Origin: Onthophagus taurus
Lineage: Eukaryota; Arthropoda; Insecta; Coleoptera; Scarabaeidae
Assembly (NCBI RefSeq): GCF_036711975.1
Contig: NC_091976.1
Coordinates: 4,526,001-4,590,000, forward strand
Reading direction: 5' to 3'
Length of the DNA stretch: 64,000 bases
Position numbers and translations under genes: made by a program. Below the pieces are notes generated by a model. That model saw nothing but the letters and a program-made list of their open reading frames with translations. It was not told the DNA's origin and did not search any database. Shown in pieces: positions 19,613 to 28,739 of this stretch (its first letter is position 1; each line of letters opens with the position of its first letter).

Positions 19613-20275
19613 CTTTGAATAACCGTTATACTTAACAGAAAACCGAGCGAATATTGCAACTGGTAAAAACCGCAATGTGTGCCAAATAGTCGCGGCAGCC
19701 GACTCGGCTGCCGATTCGGCGAAAACCGCCGTGTCTGTCATCGCCCTAAGTTGGAGGGTTGCCGCTGCTGCTGCTTAGGTGAAGGACGTGATGATGTTGA
19801 TGACACATGTTGAACAGGCTCCGCTGACGTACTTGATGAAGGGTTGGAGGGTTGTTGTTTAGGCGGATGACGCAATGATGCCTGTTGAACCGGACCGGCC
19901 GATGTACTTTGTAAAGATGATGGTAGTGGTGGTGGCGGCGGCGCAACACAACGTGGAACATTTAGTCCATGTACGCTTCTTTGATGGTGTTTCAATTTGT
20001 CAGATCTTGAATAACCTTTTTCGCAGATACGGCATTTAAAGTTCGATTCCCGCACATCACCGTGTTTCACAAGTATATGCCGGGTAAGATTATGTTTTAA
20101 GGTAAACGCACCGTTACACACTTTGCAAAGAAACATTTTATTACGAAATTTAATAAATTTACACGACGACCGCTAACGCTGAACTGATAAGCAGCTAGGC
20201 GTGTGATTAGAGTTACGGTGGTCAGTCGACACTATCACGAGGTGATCACGTGATCCGAGAGGCGCGGTCACGTGA

Positions 20276-20686
20276 TCAAATAGAAACTGTTGTAGTGGAG
20301 TTTATTATTTCCAAGTATTCCATCACATAAAAATTAATTTCCGATAAATTATTTAAACATAATTCTTCAATGGACGTCGTGTTATATATATCATCGTCGT
20401 CAACAAGCTGTAGAGATTTAATGTATTCCATAAAATTTAGGCTATCCAAAAGGTTCATTTTATAGGTAATTAGCTTCTCCATTGCGAAAATCTTATCGAT
20501 ATCCGTTGAATGAAGTAAAATCGGTATGAATACACCACTTTCAGAATCCTCAATCACATACGTTAGATACAGGTAATCATCATCATCGTCAAATTCGACC
20601 TTTAGGTTACCTTCGGCTAATGGTAGCGTCTGCGAGGAAACTTCTACATTGAAACGTATCAGTTTAAGGGTAGATAACCCGAACAA
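20276..20686 (-). pseudogene. Polinton A ORFx fragment
   Basis: It matches the later part of the unknown gene at 61098-61826, including LIRFNVEVSSQTLPLAEG, an acidic aspartate run and the C terminus (EINFYVMEYLE). Another fragment of the same gene lies at 24756-25289 on the other strand. The two overlap in content, a sign of rearrangement inside the element. Confidence 0.65.
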
Positions 20687-20722
20687 TTACACAGATCCGA
20701 TCTCCCTGTAAATATAATACGC

Positions 20723-20989
20723 GTGACGTCCGTTCGCGTGGAGTGTAATATAATTTCTGGATCATATTACAACAATAAGCAGTCACATACGCTATTTGAA
20801 TTTGCACCGGCGGTAGATCCTGGCTTCAGTATAAATATAGAGCCTAGGAACCCAATATATTTTGCAGTCGACACCGATCGACCGATAACGAACATTACCC
20901 TTAGACTCCTGGATCAGCGCGGTAGATTGGTAAACTTTCGAGGAGAAGAAATCGTAATTAGGTTAGAGCTGAAACGTGTTGCATTATAA
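20723..20989 (+). pseudogene. Candidate penton protein fragment, Polinton A
   Basis: The frame contains SVRVECNIISGSYYNN, NIEPRNPIYFAVD and VNFRGEEIVIRLELKR. This C-terminal region is widespread in Polinton proteins that I read as the penton (single jelly-roll) by genomic position. It is homologous to 50184-50543. It is a fragment only. Confidence 0.55.
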
Positions 20990-21132
20990 TGGGATTTATG
21001 TTTGAAACGCCTGGTGGCGGTGGTGGGACCTATCGCACACCACCATCACAGCCTACCTTGAAAAAGGGTAAAGGGTATAAATGTAAACGTAAGAGAACGT
21101 CTAGATCAGTCTGCAGAAAGACTTCCTTGTGA
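20989..21132 (+). CDS. Small basic ORF between penton and capsid genes
   Basis: 47 aa, overlapping the previous stop as TAATG. It begins MGFMFETPGG and ends in a lysine/arginine cluster (KGYKCKRKRTSRSVCRK). An ORF in the same place in D (50102-50206) also begins MG-x-x-F and has a KRK segment, which supports a real gene. It may be a basic core or packaging peptide. Confidence 0.4.
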   Translation: MGFMFETPGGGGGTYRTPPSQPTLKKGKGYKCKRKRTSRSVCRKTSL

Positions 21133-21169
21133 CCTGACAACGTTCGTTTACTTCAAGATTTGGGATACC

Positions 21170-22408
21170 ATGTCAACAAAAAAATTAAACATTTATAGAG
21201 ATCCTATCGTGGATAATTCCATCGCTAGGGAAGAGGTGCACAGTTACCATCCTTCAACAAATTCGTTTCAAAACAACGATGTGTTCACCATTGAACGGAA
21301 CCAAGAAGATGTTTTATTTTCCTTTTTCGAGAGTTATATACGAATTGAGGGTAACTATGTTAAAAAATTGACGAATCCTGCAGATAACGTAAGTTTAACG
21401 CACAATTTGCCGGCATTTCTATTTGAGTACATCGCATTCGAACATAATGGCGTTGAAATAGAACGGGTTCGTGAACCAGGGCTCACATCGCTAATTAGAA
21501 CACTTCTACACCATAACGATGTGGAATGTAAATCATTGGAAATTGCCGGGTTAAAATGGCCTCCTGAAGGCGCCTTACCCACGGTGGACAGCGCAAACGA
21601 TAACTTTGTATTTCAAATCCCACTTGTGCACATTTTTGGATTATTTAGAGACTACAATCAGGTTATGAGAGGTCGTTTCAAGTTTAGGTTTGTCAGAAGC
21701 CGCACAGATTCAAACTGTTTTAAATCTATATCGACTAAAGCCGACCCCAGCACTGCAGAGTTTACCCTAAAGACAGTGTCATTACTGGCGAAGCATGTTT
21801 CTCCCAGTCCATCGATAAAGATTAAACTTTTGGATGGACTAAATAAAAATTCGAATATAGCTGTACCTTTTCGTAAATGGACGTTTTATGAATTGCCATC
21901 TATGAGACGGGGGAATAAAGAGATTTGGCCTGTTACATCAACTACCAACAGGGGTAGACCGCAATATGTCATAGTGACATTCCAAACCAATCGAAAGGAT
22001 CAGCCGAAATCTGATTGTACGCTGTTTGACCACTTGAACATTATAGATCTTAAAGTCTATTTAAATTCATATTCCTACCCATTCGAGTCTATGAATTTGG
22101 ATTTTACGAAGGAAAACTACGTTGAACTATATAAAATGTATACGGAATTTCAATCATACATTTGGGAATCTAACCGAAAACAGCCGATAATGGATTTCAA
22201 CAGTTTCAAGAAAAGACCTCTATTCGTAATTGATACCACAAAGAATAATGATGAGGAGGCAGCGCCATCTGCATCATGTGAAGTACGGCTTGAAATTCAG
22301 AGTGATAAAGATTTTCCCGCCAACACGAAGGCATACTGTATCCTAATACAGGAATCTATGTATACCTATAAGCCGCTGAGTGGGGAGGTCTCAATCGTTA
22401 TTAATTGA
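21170..22408 (+). CDS. Candidate major capsid protein (hexon-like), Polinton A
   Basis: An uninterrupted 412-codon frame. The N-terminal half has EEVHSYHPSTNSFQNND, an ESYIRIEGNY strand and a FEHNGVEIERVREPGLTS segment. The second half has VPFRKWTFYELPSMRRG and ends YTYKPLSGEVSIVIN. The homologue at 48783-50021 is also 412 aa, with about 35-40 percent identity by eye. The length, beta-rich make-up and place beside the penton fit a double jelly-roll capsid protein. That assignment is inference. The block lies opposite in strand to the protease and polymerase. Confidence 0.55.
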   Translation: MSTKKLNIYRDPIVDNSIAREEVHSYHPSTNSFQNNDVFTIERNQEDVLFSFFESYIRIEGNYVKKLTNPADNVSLTHNLPAFLFEYIAFEHNGVEIERVREPGLTSLIRTLLHHNDVECKSLEIAGLKWPPEGALPTVDSANDNFVFQIPLVHIFGLFRDYNQVMRGRFKFRFVRSRTDSNCFKSISTKADPSTAEFTLKTVSLLAKHVSPSPSIKIKLLDGLNKNSNIAVPFRKWTFYELPSMRRGNKEIWPVTSTTNRGRPQYVIVTFQTNRKDQPKSDCTLFDHLNIIDLKVYLNSYSYPFESMNLDFTKENYVELYKMYTEFQSYIWESNRKQPIMDFNSFKKRPLFVIDTTKNNDEEAAPSASCEVRLEIQSDKDFPANTKAYCILIQESMYTYKPLSGEVSIVIN

Positions 22409-22440
22409 ATCAATTTCGATTGCGCATCATAGTCTGAGTT

Positions 22441-22965
22441 ATGGAGTTGCGTAGTGCGGTAGTTGATATTCAGGGGTTCTATATAGACTCTGAATTCATA
22501 GTTAAAGAATTCACACTTCTGGACCTTATCACCGACTATGCCGTACATCTCCACTTCAAGGCTGACAGACCCTTTCGATGATTATCGGTTCAAGATCAAC
22601 GATACGCCAAGTATTTAGAGCGAAATCACCATAAACTATCGTATATTGGAGGATGGATGGACCTGTCGATGGGGTTAAATTTACTGGATGATATACTGTC
22701 GTTCTATGATGAGGTGTATGTGAAGAGTAGCCAGAAGAGGGAGTTTTTGGAAAGCAGACCCTATTATCGGTTCCGATGTCATCGGAATTTGACGGTCAGG
22801 GATATTGCCTCGGAGTTTTCTGAGAAGGCGGTTGAAGAAGATACTAAATTGACGGCAACTTCCAATCCATGCTGGTTCCACAACGATGCTCCCGCAGTTT
22901 GCTCGCAAAATAACGCCATAATTTTAAAGAATTTTTTATGTAATTTGCGTAGACGTGTTATATAA
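22441..22965 (+). pseudogene. 'DIQGF' family gene, Polinton A
   Basis: It begins MELRSAVVDIQGFYIDSEF and ends with a histidine/cysteine segment (NPCWFHNDAPAVCSQNNA). The same pattern is in the intact protein at 47667-48146, in 51490-51830 and at the window's right edge. The opening hydrophobic strand followed by D-x-Q-G-F recalls the first strand of an RNase-H-like or DEDD exonuclease fold. This is a guess from pattern. It is broken about once. Confidence 0.5.
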
Positions 22966-23009
22966 GAAGTTGTTAAATTTTTTTTAATACATATATTAAC
23001 TTTTATTTA

Positions 23010-24684
23010 TTGTATTTATTTTTGAATCCTTATACATCCTTCATGCAATCAGTGTCTGACCTCCATCACGCAAACATGTACATTGCGAGAGTTATTTTAG
23101 TATATACGCTCTGGGCGCTTCCAATACGAATTTTAATGGAAGATTTGATGTACGATAGGGATATGGAAATCTATAAATATCTCAAAGCATTTGGATATTT
23201 AAATGGGAATGTGAGCGGTTTACATCATCATCAAATGGGATATACAACAACAATGACGGAAGGGTTACGTAAATTGCAGGGATATTTTCACCTGCCAGTA
23301 TCGGGTGAAGTTGATTTTAAAACTTTGGATTTGATTGGTAAACCAAGATGTGGGAATAAAGACTTGGAAGACATTTCAGTAGACGCTAAACGTACGATAC
23401 ATCGAAAGTGAGGGATCCCAATAGTTAAATGGGCCATCTATAATAAATATCCAGATGGCTTTCCCAATATCGTTGAAAGGGCATTTGCGGTTTGGGCTAA
23501 GCATATGGATTTAAAGTTTCAGAGCTCGTTTACCGACGTCAACATTCTAATCGGGTTTAAAGGTTACAACCATACGTGCATAAGGAACGTTGGATCAATG
23601 TGTGGTAGTACATTCAAAAATGGAATTTTAGCTCACGCATACTATCCTTATATTAATGGGCGTAATGTTGAAATCCACATAAATTCAGATTTAGAGTTTG
23701 ATTTATCCAACTCTACAGTAGATGGAAAATATAACCTATTTTTGGTAATGGTGCATGAAATTGGACATTCCTTAGGTTTAATGCATCGAGTTGAACTCGA
23801 TTCCATCATGCATCCCAACTATGGTAACACGAGAATTGAGGATTTCAAGTTGAATAGCAGAGATATTGTGGCAATTCAAGCTATATATGGTAGACCCAAA
23901 CTGTATACATCATCGACTGTTCCAAGTCACGTTACGTCATCATATAGGACCACGACGAGTCGGTCTACGACAAAGCCCGCTCAACCCTCAGCATTTAGAG
24001 ACGTTTGTGATGTGGATTCAAAGTTTTCCGGTTTTTTGATTCACTATCAAACCATGTACGTGCAAACAATGGGTTTGGTTAATAGATTTAAAGTCTAAAC
24101 GACCTAAACAACCCAATCCTGTAGACATAAATGATTGGCTGCCGACTTTGAGGAATGTTTTTCGTACTGTAGACTATAGTTATAAAGTGTCTATCTCGCC
24201 TATAGGTGACCTTATACTTATAATGGAAAATTCAATATACAGAATTGATTTTAAGAGTATGAATGTGCGGTCTGTGTGGCCGTTCACTTCGACCGAGTTA
24301 GGGTTTAATAATTTTACTCGAGTTAACGGGATAGTTACAAGCAATTACGGTTTACCTTACATATTTTTCGATGATATGTACGCAATTCAAGTGGATTTTA
24401 ATTACTTTAGAAAGGAGAGAGTTATAGTTTCGATTGGTGAACTTTTGCCGGGAATCCCAACTTCTTTCAATGGGATTTACAAAGGTTCCGACGGCATATT
24501 TAATTTCTTTGTTGGCGATCGAATCCTCCAATACGATGAATATATAAAGGAGGTTGTAGGCACCTCTGACAAGAGTGTATCGATATTAGGGATAACTTGC
24601 CCCTATATATCAATTTTAGATCAATTGAAATCTCTCCTCTCAACAATCATTTCAACCAATCTCTCAATTCCCATAAATTATTGA
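23010..24684 (+). pseudogene. Matrix-metalloproteinase-like gene, Polinton A, broken
   Basis: Same gene as 61901-63529. It has a signal-like start, a prodomain with KPRCGNKD (cysteine switch), a zinc site VHEIGHSLGLMHR followed by the Met-turn SIMHPNYG, a Thr/Ser linker and a hemopexin-like tail. It is broken about two or three times. Confidence 0.75.
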
Positions 24685-24755
24685 GATGGTGGGGGGAGGG
24701 GGTAATTAATTATATTCACCCGTCGCGTGCATTTAAATTCAGTTCTCCATTGGAA

Positions 24756-25289
24756 ATGGATATCGAGGGAGGAGTGAGCGACGTCTGTGAAGAGATGGGC
24801 TCGGATTATTGGAATTCAATCGGCGCGCAGTGGAAACGGTATCGTGAATTGATAAAAAAGGAGACTAAATTTATCGGGGAAACGCAATTTTCAACCGAAT
24901 CTTTCGGCATTAAAGTTGGAATTAGCGTCGCTAGAGGGGGTACAACCTGTGTAAAGTTCGTAGTTAGAACATGCAAAGGTTTGGAATCCCAGTCGCATCA
25001 AATTACGTTTTTACGTCAAGATTGGGAGCACCTAATATCTACCCTTAAACTGATACGTTTCAATGTAGAAGTTTCCTCGCAGACGCTACCATTAGCCGAA
25101 GGTAACCTAAAGGTCGAATTTGACGATGATGATGATTACCTGTATCTAACGTATGTGATTGCGGATTCTGAAAGTGGTGTATTCATACCGATTTTACTTC
25201 ATTCAACGGATATCGATAAGATTTTCGCAATGGAGAATCCTAAAATCGAAGCAATCGAATCGGATTCTGTGAAATCAATCTCCAAGTAG
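24756..25289 (+). pseudogene. Polinton A ORFx fragment (N-terminal part)
   Basis: It begins MDIEGGVSDVCEEMGSDYWN and continues with KFIGETQFSTESFGIKVGIS, which aligns with the gene at 61098-61826. The function is unknown. See the entry for that copy. Confidence 0.65.
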
Positions 25290-25534
25290 TCGCTGCTAAT
25301 CTCGCACTGTAACGTATTTTTATTAGTCTTGAGGGACAATAGGGTCTCAGGTCTATCTATCTTATCCAATCCGACCAACCGTAGAATCTCCTTTTGCAAA
25401 TATTTTTCAATATCTGAAATTTCGTATACGCCCGTAGGAATTCCGATTACCTCTTTTGAAGTATTCTTAGGCCCCTGCTGCTGCTGCTGCCCCCTCTTCA
25501 ATGTTGGGTATGCTGTTGTATGTGTACAGACCAA
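25199..25534 (-). pseudogene. Candidate penton protein fragment (N-terminal part), Polinton A
   Basis: The frame has IPTGVYEISDIEKYLQKEI, then SLKTNKNTLQCEIS and IDFTESDSIASILGF. This pattern is a recurrent signature of a Polinton structural protein that I read as the penton. It sits next to the protease. Confidence 0.5.
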
Positions 25535-25635
25535 TCAGTCCCAATGAATAAAGTTGGGATCCAATTGTATAGGTGGAAAGTATTCCTCAGAAATTTCGCT
25601 CTTCGTACCAACCAGTGTGAACGTCTGCGACATCG

Positions 25636-25926
25636 TTATACATATGACCCGCTTCCTGTTTGAAGTAGGAATTTTATACATAAATGCCCGCAATTGTACT
25701 GATTGTCCTTTTGATAATTATCGTGGTTGTATATAATTTGAGTGTCTTTAAAGTACTTTAAAAGTTCTTTGGGGGGTTTGAGATCCCGATAACTATCAAA
25801 ATAGAACACTCTATTACCGGATTTTCTATAGGCTACCCAATGCGTTCCATCTCCGCTTTGTACATCTAAATTCACCACCGCCGCTTCATCCGTTTTAGGG
25901 CCCCCTTTTGGTAATGCGTTTCGCAT
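25636..25926 (-). CDS. Adenain-like cysteine protease, Polinton A
   Basis: A short frame with the Polinton/adenovirus protease plan: histidine in DGTHWVAYRKSG, acid in FYFDSYRDLKPP, and glutamine plus cysteine in DNQYNCGHLCIKFL. In adenoviruses this enzyme matures the capsid. The visible frame is 96 aa. The upstream sequence to about 26010 (NFDILRYAKSL in frame) looks like the rest of the N terminus, so the gene is probably broken about once. Confidence 0.8.
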   Translation of the reverse strand: MRNALPKGGPKTDEAAVVNLDVQSGDGTHWVAYRKSGNRVFYFDSYRDLKPPKELLKYFKDTQIIYNHDNYQKDNQYNCGHLCIKFLLQTGSGSYV

Positions 25927-26012
25927 ATAGACGCCGCGGAATTTTGGGATATTTAGAGATTTAGCGTAACGTAGTATATCAAAGTTGGTTAGAGGTCTCT
26001 TGGGTAGCAGCC

Positions 26013-26918
26013 TTAAAAGTTTTTTTGAGTCTTCTTCTTCTTCGTTAAATATATACCCAATCCCTTTTTATACCTTTTAATGTAAATACCACTCCCCGTC
26101 TTTCCGATCGCAATGTCCTCCATTGCTTTATTGTGCCGCTCAGCTTCTTTCATTTTATCCTTAGCCTCTTGAGTTTTCTTTACTGCTCTATAGACTCCGG
26201 CCGCGCCTCCGGATAGTGCGCTGAGAGCTGACAGTCCGGCGAATATCGCAGGTAAAAGTGGTAATATTCCTCCTCGTTTAACTGGAATTGGGATTGTTCG
26301 TGGAATTTTAACTTTTCGCTTTCCGCCTACAGACTTTACGGCTATGCGAGCACCTTTCAACGCCAATCGCGCCGCTTCTCGTAAACTATCGGTGTTTTTC
26401 GGTAAATCATTTGCTATACGCTTAACTATCCCCTTTTGAAAGGTCACCTGTTTACCACCACTTTTCGACTTCAATGATCCACCTCGACGTTTTCGCCGGC
26501 TTTTACCACCACCACCTTTACGCTTATGCCACATGCCTAATTTACGTTTCGCTTTCATAGCGTTTGTAACTAACCACGCCGCAGTCTTTTCACCAAGTGA
26601 TGAGTCTTTCGCCTTCACCCTGTCCCAAGCGGTATCCTCTAAACGCCTATCGGCCTCGTGACGTTGATCTAATGTTTTATTATCCCTATAGGCTATATCG
26701 TGTTCTCTACAGGCGCGATCTAGCGGATTTATGCCTTTTTCACCTCGTGCCAAGCGTTTATCCAACTTTGTTCCGGGCCCGCAAAATTGATATCCGGGAA
26801 TGTGTAACTCTACGGGGAGTTTGTTGATAATTGAATTTAAAATTCCTCCACCTCGAATTGAAGCTACTGTTGATGTGTTACCTTGAGCGAGCATTACTCT
26901 CAAGTGATGCGATTTCAA
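26013..26918 (-). CDS. PLA2-domain minor capsid-like protein, Polinton A
   Basis: 301 aa. Residues about 40-100 form a parvovirus-type phospholipase A2 domain: YQFCGPGTKLDKR (calcium loop) and DRACREHDIAYRDN (catalytic His-Asp). A strongly basic region follows (RRKRRGGS, KRKVKIPR). Then comes a hydrophobic GGILPLLPAIFAGLSALS segment like the membrane-active or core peptides of adenoviruses, with a lysine-rich end. In parvoviruses the PLA2 breaches the endosome, so an entry role is likely. The frame is uninterrupted. It is divergently transcribed from the ATPase gene. Confidence 0.75.
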   Translation of the reverse strand: MKSHHLRVMLAQGNTSTVASIRGGGILNSIINKLPVELHIPGYQFCGPGTKLDKRLARGEKGINPLDRACREHDIAYRDNKTLDQRHEADRRLEDTAWDRVKAKDSSLGEKTAAWLVTNAMKAKRKLGMWHKRKGGGGKSRRKRRGGSLKSKSGGKQVTFQKGIVKRIANDLPKNTDSLREAARLALKGARIAVKSVGGKRKVKIPRTIPIPVKRGGILPLLPAIFAGLSALSALSGGAAGVYRAVKKTQEAKDKMKEAERHNKAMEDIAIGKTGSGIYIKRYKKGLGIYLTKKKKTQKNF

Positions 26919-26981
26919 ACATAACCGGGACCTTTATATATGCGTGCAGGTACGTTAGAGTCTCAGTCAATTTTTGACAAC
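26919..26981 (+). promoter_or_regulatory. Divergent promoter between PLA2-type gene and ATPase
   Basis: The interval contains CTTTATATATGCG, a TATA-like element usable toward the ATPase. If the ATPase starts at MRVVKHPS (26982) rather than 26940, the gap is 63 bases. Confidence 0.4.
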
Positions 26982-27680
26982 ATGCGTGTAGTGAAACACC
27001 CTTCTCTAACTATGCCATTGACTGATCTCGATCGACTGGTATCAGCAACGGAGACGAAGCGTAGACATAGCGATTTAATACCCAACAGTTTACGCGCAAT
27101 TGTCTGCGGACCTTCTGGCTGTGGGAAGACAAATTTAATTTTGAATCTAATATTTGATGAAAATGGTCTGACATTCGAAAATATCTACATTTACTCAAAG
27201 TCACTGGAGCAACCGAAATATGAACTTTTAAGTTTAGTTTTGAATCGACTTCCGGAAATTGGATTCTATCGATTCAGCGATAATGACGCCGTAGTGGATC
27301 CGAATGAAGCTAAGGAGAATTCAATTTTTATATTCGATGATGTGGCGTGCGATAAGCAGGATAAAATTCGAGCGTATTTTTCTATGGGTAGACATAGAAA
27401 CGTAGACTCTTTCTACCTTACACAGACCTATACGCGTATACCTAAACATCTAATTCGGGATAACGCTAACGTGTTAGTGCTTTTCAAGCAGGATGAGGTG
27501 AACTTGAAACATGTATACGACGAACATGTAAATACCGATATGAGGTTTGAAGAATTTAAAGAGATGTGTAGACGCTGTTGGAACGACGGTAAATATAACC
27601 CATTAATTATAATGAAAGACTTTGAAATTAAGGATGGTAGATATCGTATAGGCATGGATAAATACATTTACCCAGATTGA
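26940..27680 (+). CDS. Packaging ATPase (FtsK/HerA, A32-like), Polinton A
   Basis: Walker A is AIVCGPSGCGKTNLILNL (about residues 53-70) and Walker B is NSIFIFDDVACDKQ. An arginine-rich segment (MGRHRNVDSFYLTQTYTRIP) corresponds to sensor and arginine-finger positions. 246 aa, or 232 from the second methionine, which I prefer because it begins a conserved MRVVKHPS stretch. The enzyme pumps DNA into preformed capsids in related viruses. The frame is intact. Confidence 0.9.
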   Translation: MRAGTLESQSIFDNMRVVKHPSLTMPLTDLDRLVSATETKRRHSDLIPNSLRAIVCGPSGCGKTNLILNLIFDENGLTFENIYIYSKSLEQPKYELLSLVLNRLPEIGFYRFSDNDAVVDPNEAKENSIFIFDDVACDKQDKIRAYFSMGRHRNVDSFYLTQTYTRIPKHLIRDNANVLVLFKQDEVNLKHVYDEHVNTDMRFEEFKEMCRRCWNDGKYNPLIIMKDFEIKDGRYRIGMDKYIYPD

Positions 27681-27740
27681 AAGACGCATTGCTATTTTAC
27701 ATGCGTTTGTGTGAGGTCATCATCATCACCATTATCATCG

Positions 27741-28727
27741 ATGGCCACTTATAGTAGTAAACAAAATAAAGTAGGCAAGCGGTCAAACGTCGAACGTGAT
27801 AGAGCTATAGTAAACATCATGAATGCGATAAAGCGTAAACGCCTGGCGATTAGACTAGGCCAGGAACGCGATGACGCGCTTATAGCTAAACTCCACCGAC
27901 CGTTAAGCGATACTTTGAAGGATATATCAAAAAAATTGGATGACGTAAAGGTACCGATAAAATTGCATCGAAAGACTCAACAGAAAACAGTTAAGGGGGA
28001 AATTAAAGAGATAAAGTTTAGTGATGAAGATGTTGATAAGTTTGAGGTTAAAAGTCCGTCCGTAATTCCTAAGGGTTCGCAAATGATTGAAAATTTGGGA
28101 GCTGATGTATCAAAATCCCCTTCAACGTCAACGTTGACGAAACCCGATGCAAAATTAGAGCGTATACCTATTGGAAGGCTACCCGTCGGAATTAGAAATT
28201 TATATTATATGTACGGCAAACGGGATTCAATTGATCTCAGAATGGGTATAAGGTACGATTCTAAAACAGATGGATGGAAGATTGGTTCAAAACCTGTTGA
28301 ATTTACCGACGCTCACATATCACTAGACGGTGGTAAATTAAATATTCCAACCAGCTCGGGTTTATACGAGCTCATACAATTGAAAGCACCTAAAAATTTT
28401 ACGGAAGAGGATCTTCGCAAGTATAAAGAGATTCTAACGTATACGGGAGCTCATAAACAGAACTATACCGGTCCCATAGCGAGTAATCGTTCTGAAAAAT
28501 ATATTAAAATAATTAAACCGCTATTTAGCAGCGCGGGTGAAACAGCTGCAGGATCGGGTCTAGAGGTTAATTCCAATCGGATTCAGTATAAATACTGGGA
28601 TGATGTTAACGAATTGGTAGATCGATTGCGATTGTTGCATGCATCGTATGCGGCCGGAAACAATTCGCATAGAAACGAGATTGCGTATATTGTGGAGGAG
28701 CTTAAAGAAATCAACGTTATCAAATAA
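27741..28727 (+). CDS. DUF8207-like conserved Polinton protein
   Basis: The start at MATYSSKQNKVGKRSN is preferred; ten codons upstream are low complexity. A basic helical N terminus (IVNIMNAIKRKRLAIRLGQ) is followed by a variable linker. The conserved domain is IRNLYYMYGKRDSIDLRMGI, LNIPTSSGLYELIQLKAP and HKQNYTGPIASNRSEKY, ending in a helix. Insect proteins with this domain are annotated DUF8207 (from memory). The role is unknown; its place between the ATPase and fibre genes suggests a structural or packaging role. The frame is intact, and fragments of it adjoin two Polinton tips (1882 and 34979). Confidence 0.65.
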   Translation: MATYSSKQNKVGKRSNVERDRAIVNIMNAIKRKRLAIRLGQERDDALIAKLHRPLSDTLKDISKKLDDVKVPIKLHRKTQQKTVKGEIKEIKFSDEDVDKFEVKSPSVIPKGSQMIENLGADVSKSPSTSTLTKPDAKLERIPIGRLPVGIRNLYYMYGKRDSIDLRMGIRYDSKTDGWKIGSKPVEFTDAHISLDGGKLNIPTSSGLYELIQLKAPKNFTEEDLRKYKEILTYTGAHKQNYTGPIASNRSEKYIKIIKPLFSSAGETAAGSGLEVNSNRIQYKYWDDVNELVDRLRLLHASYAAGNNSHRNEIAYIVEELKEINVIK

Positions 28728-28739
28728 ATTACTACGGAC

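Larger units (their letters stand above)
17066..19746 (-). mobile_element. PIF/Harbinger element 1, apparently complete
   Basis: It is flanked by TAA on both sides (17063-17065 and 19747-19749), the usual 3-bp Harbinger target. The termini GGGCGATGACAGACACGG and the inverse are followed by a longer imperfect repeat (GGCGGTTTTCG, CGAATCGGC). 2681 bp. It has the two genes expected of the superfamily, a nuclease and a DNA-binding (MADF/Myb-like) protein, and sits in the zinc-finger region of the Polinton A polymerase gene. I see no stop or frameshift in the nuclease. Confidence 0.9.
12385..20136 (-). pseudogene. Polinton A family B DNA polymerase gene, broken and carrying two DNA transposons
   Basis: The pieces read on the minus strand. 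The zinc-finger N terminus is at 19738-20136 (CKVCNGAFTLKHNLTRH and a second C2H2 finger). The exonuclease half is at 14870-17005, with IYADFESLL, NFSGYDCHLF and YLKTDVLLLADVFE. The palm is at 14210-14863 and 12385-13206, with NAVFGKTMENVDKR and MDTDSF. It matches the full-length PolB at 57186-61034. It is split by a mariner-like element (13274-14304) and a Harbinger (17066-19746), with about one or two further breaks. A VRDHCHISGKYRGP segment resembles an endonuclease-VII-type zinc motif common in arthropod Polinton polymerases. Confidence 0.85.
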
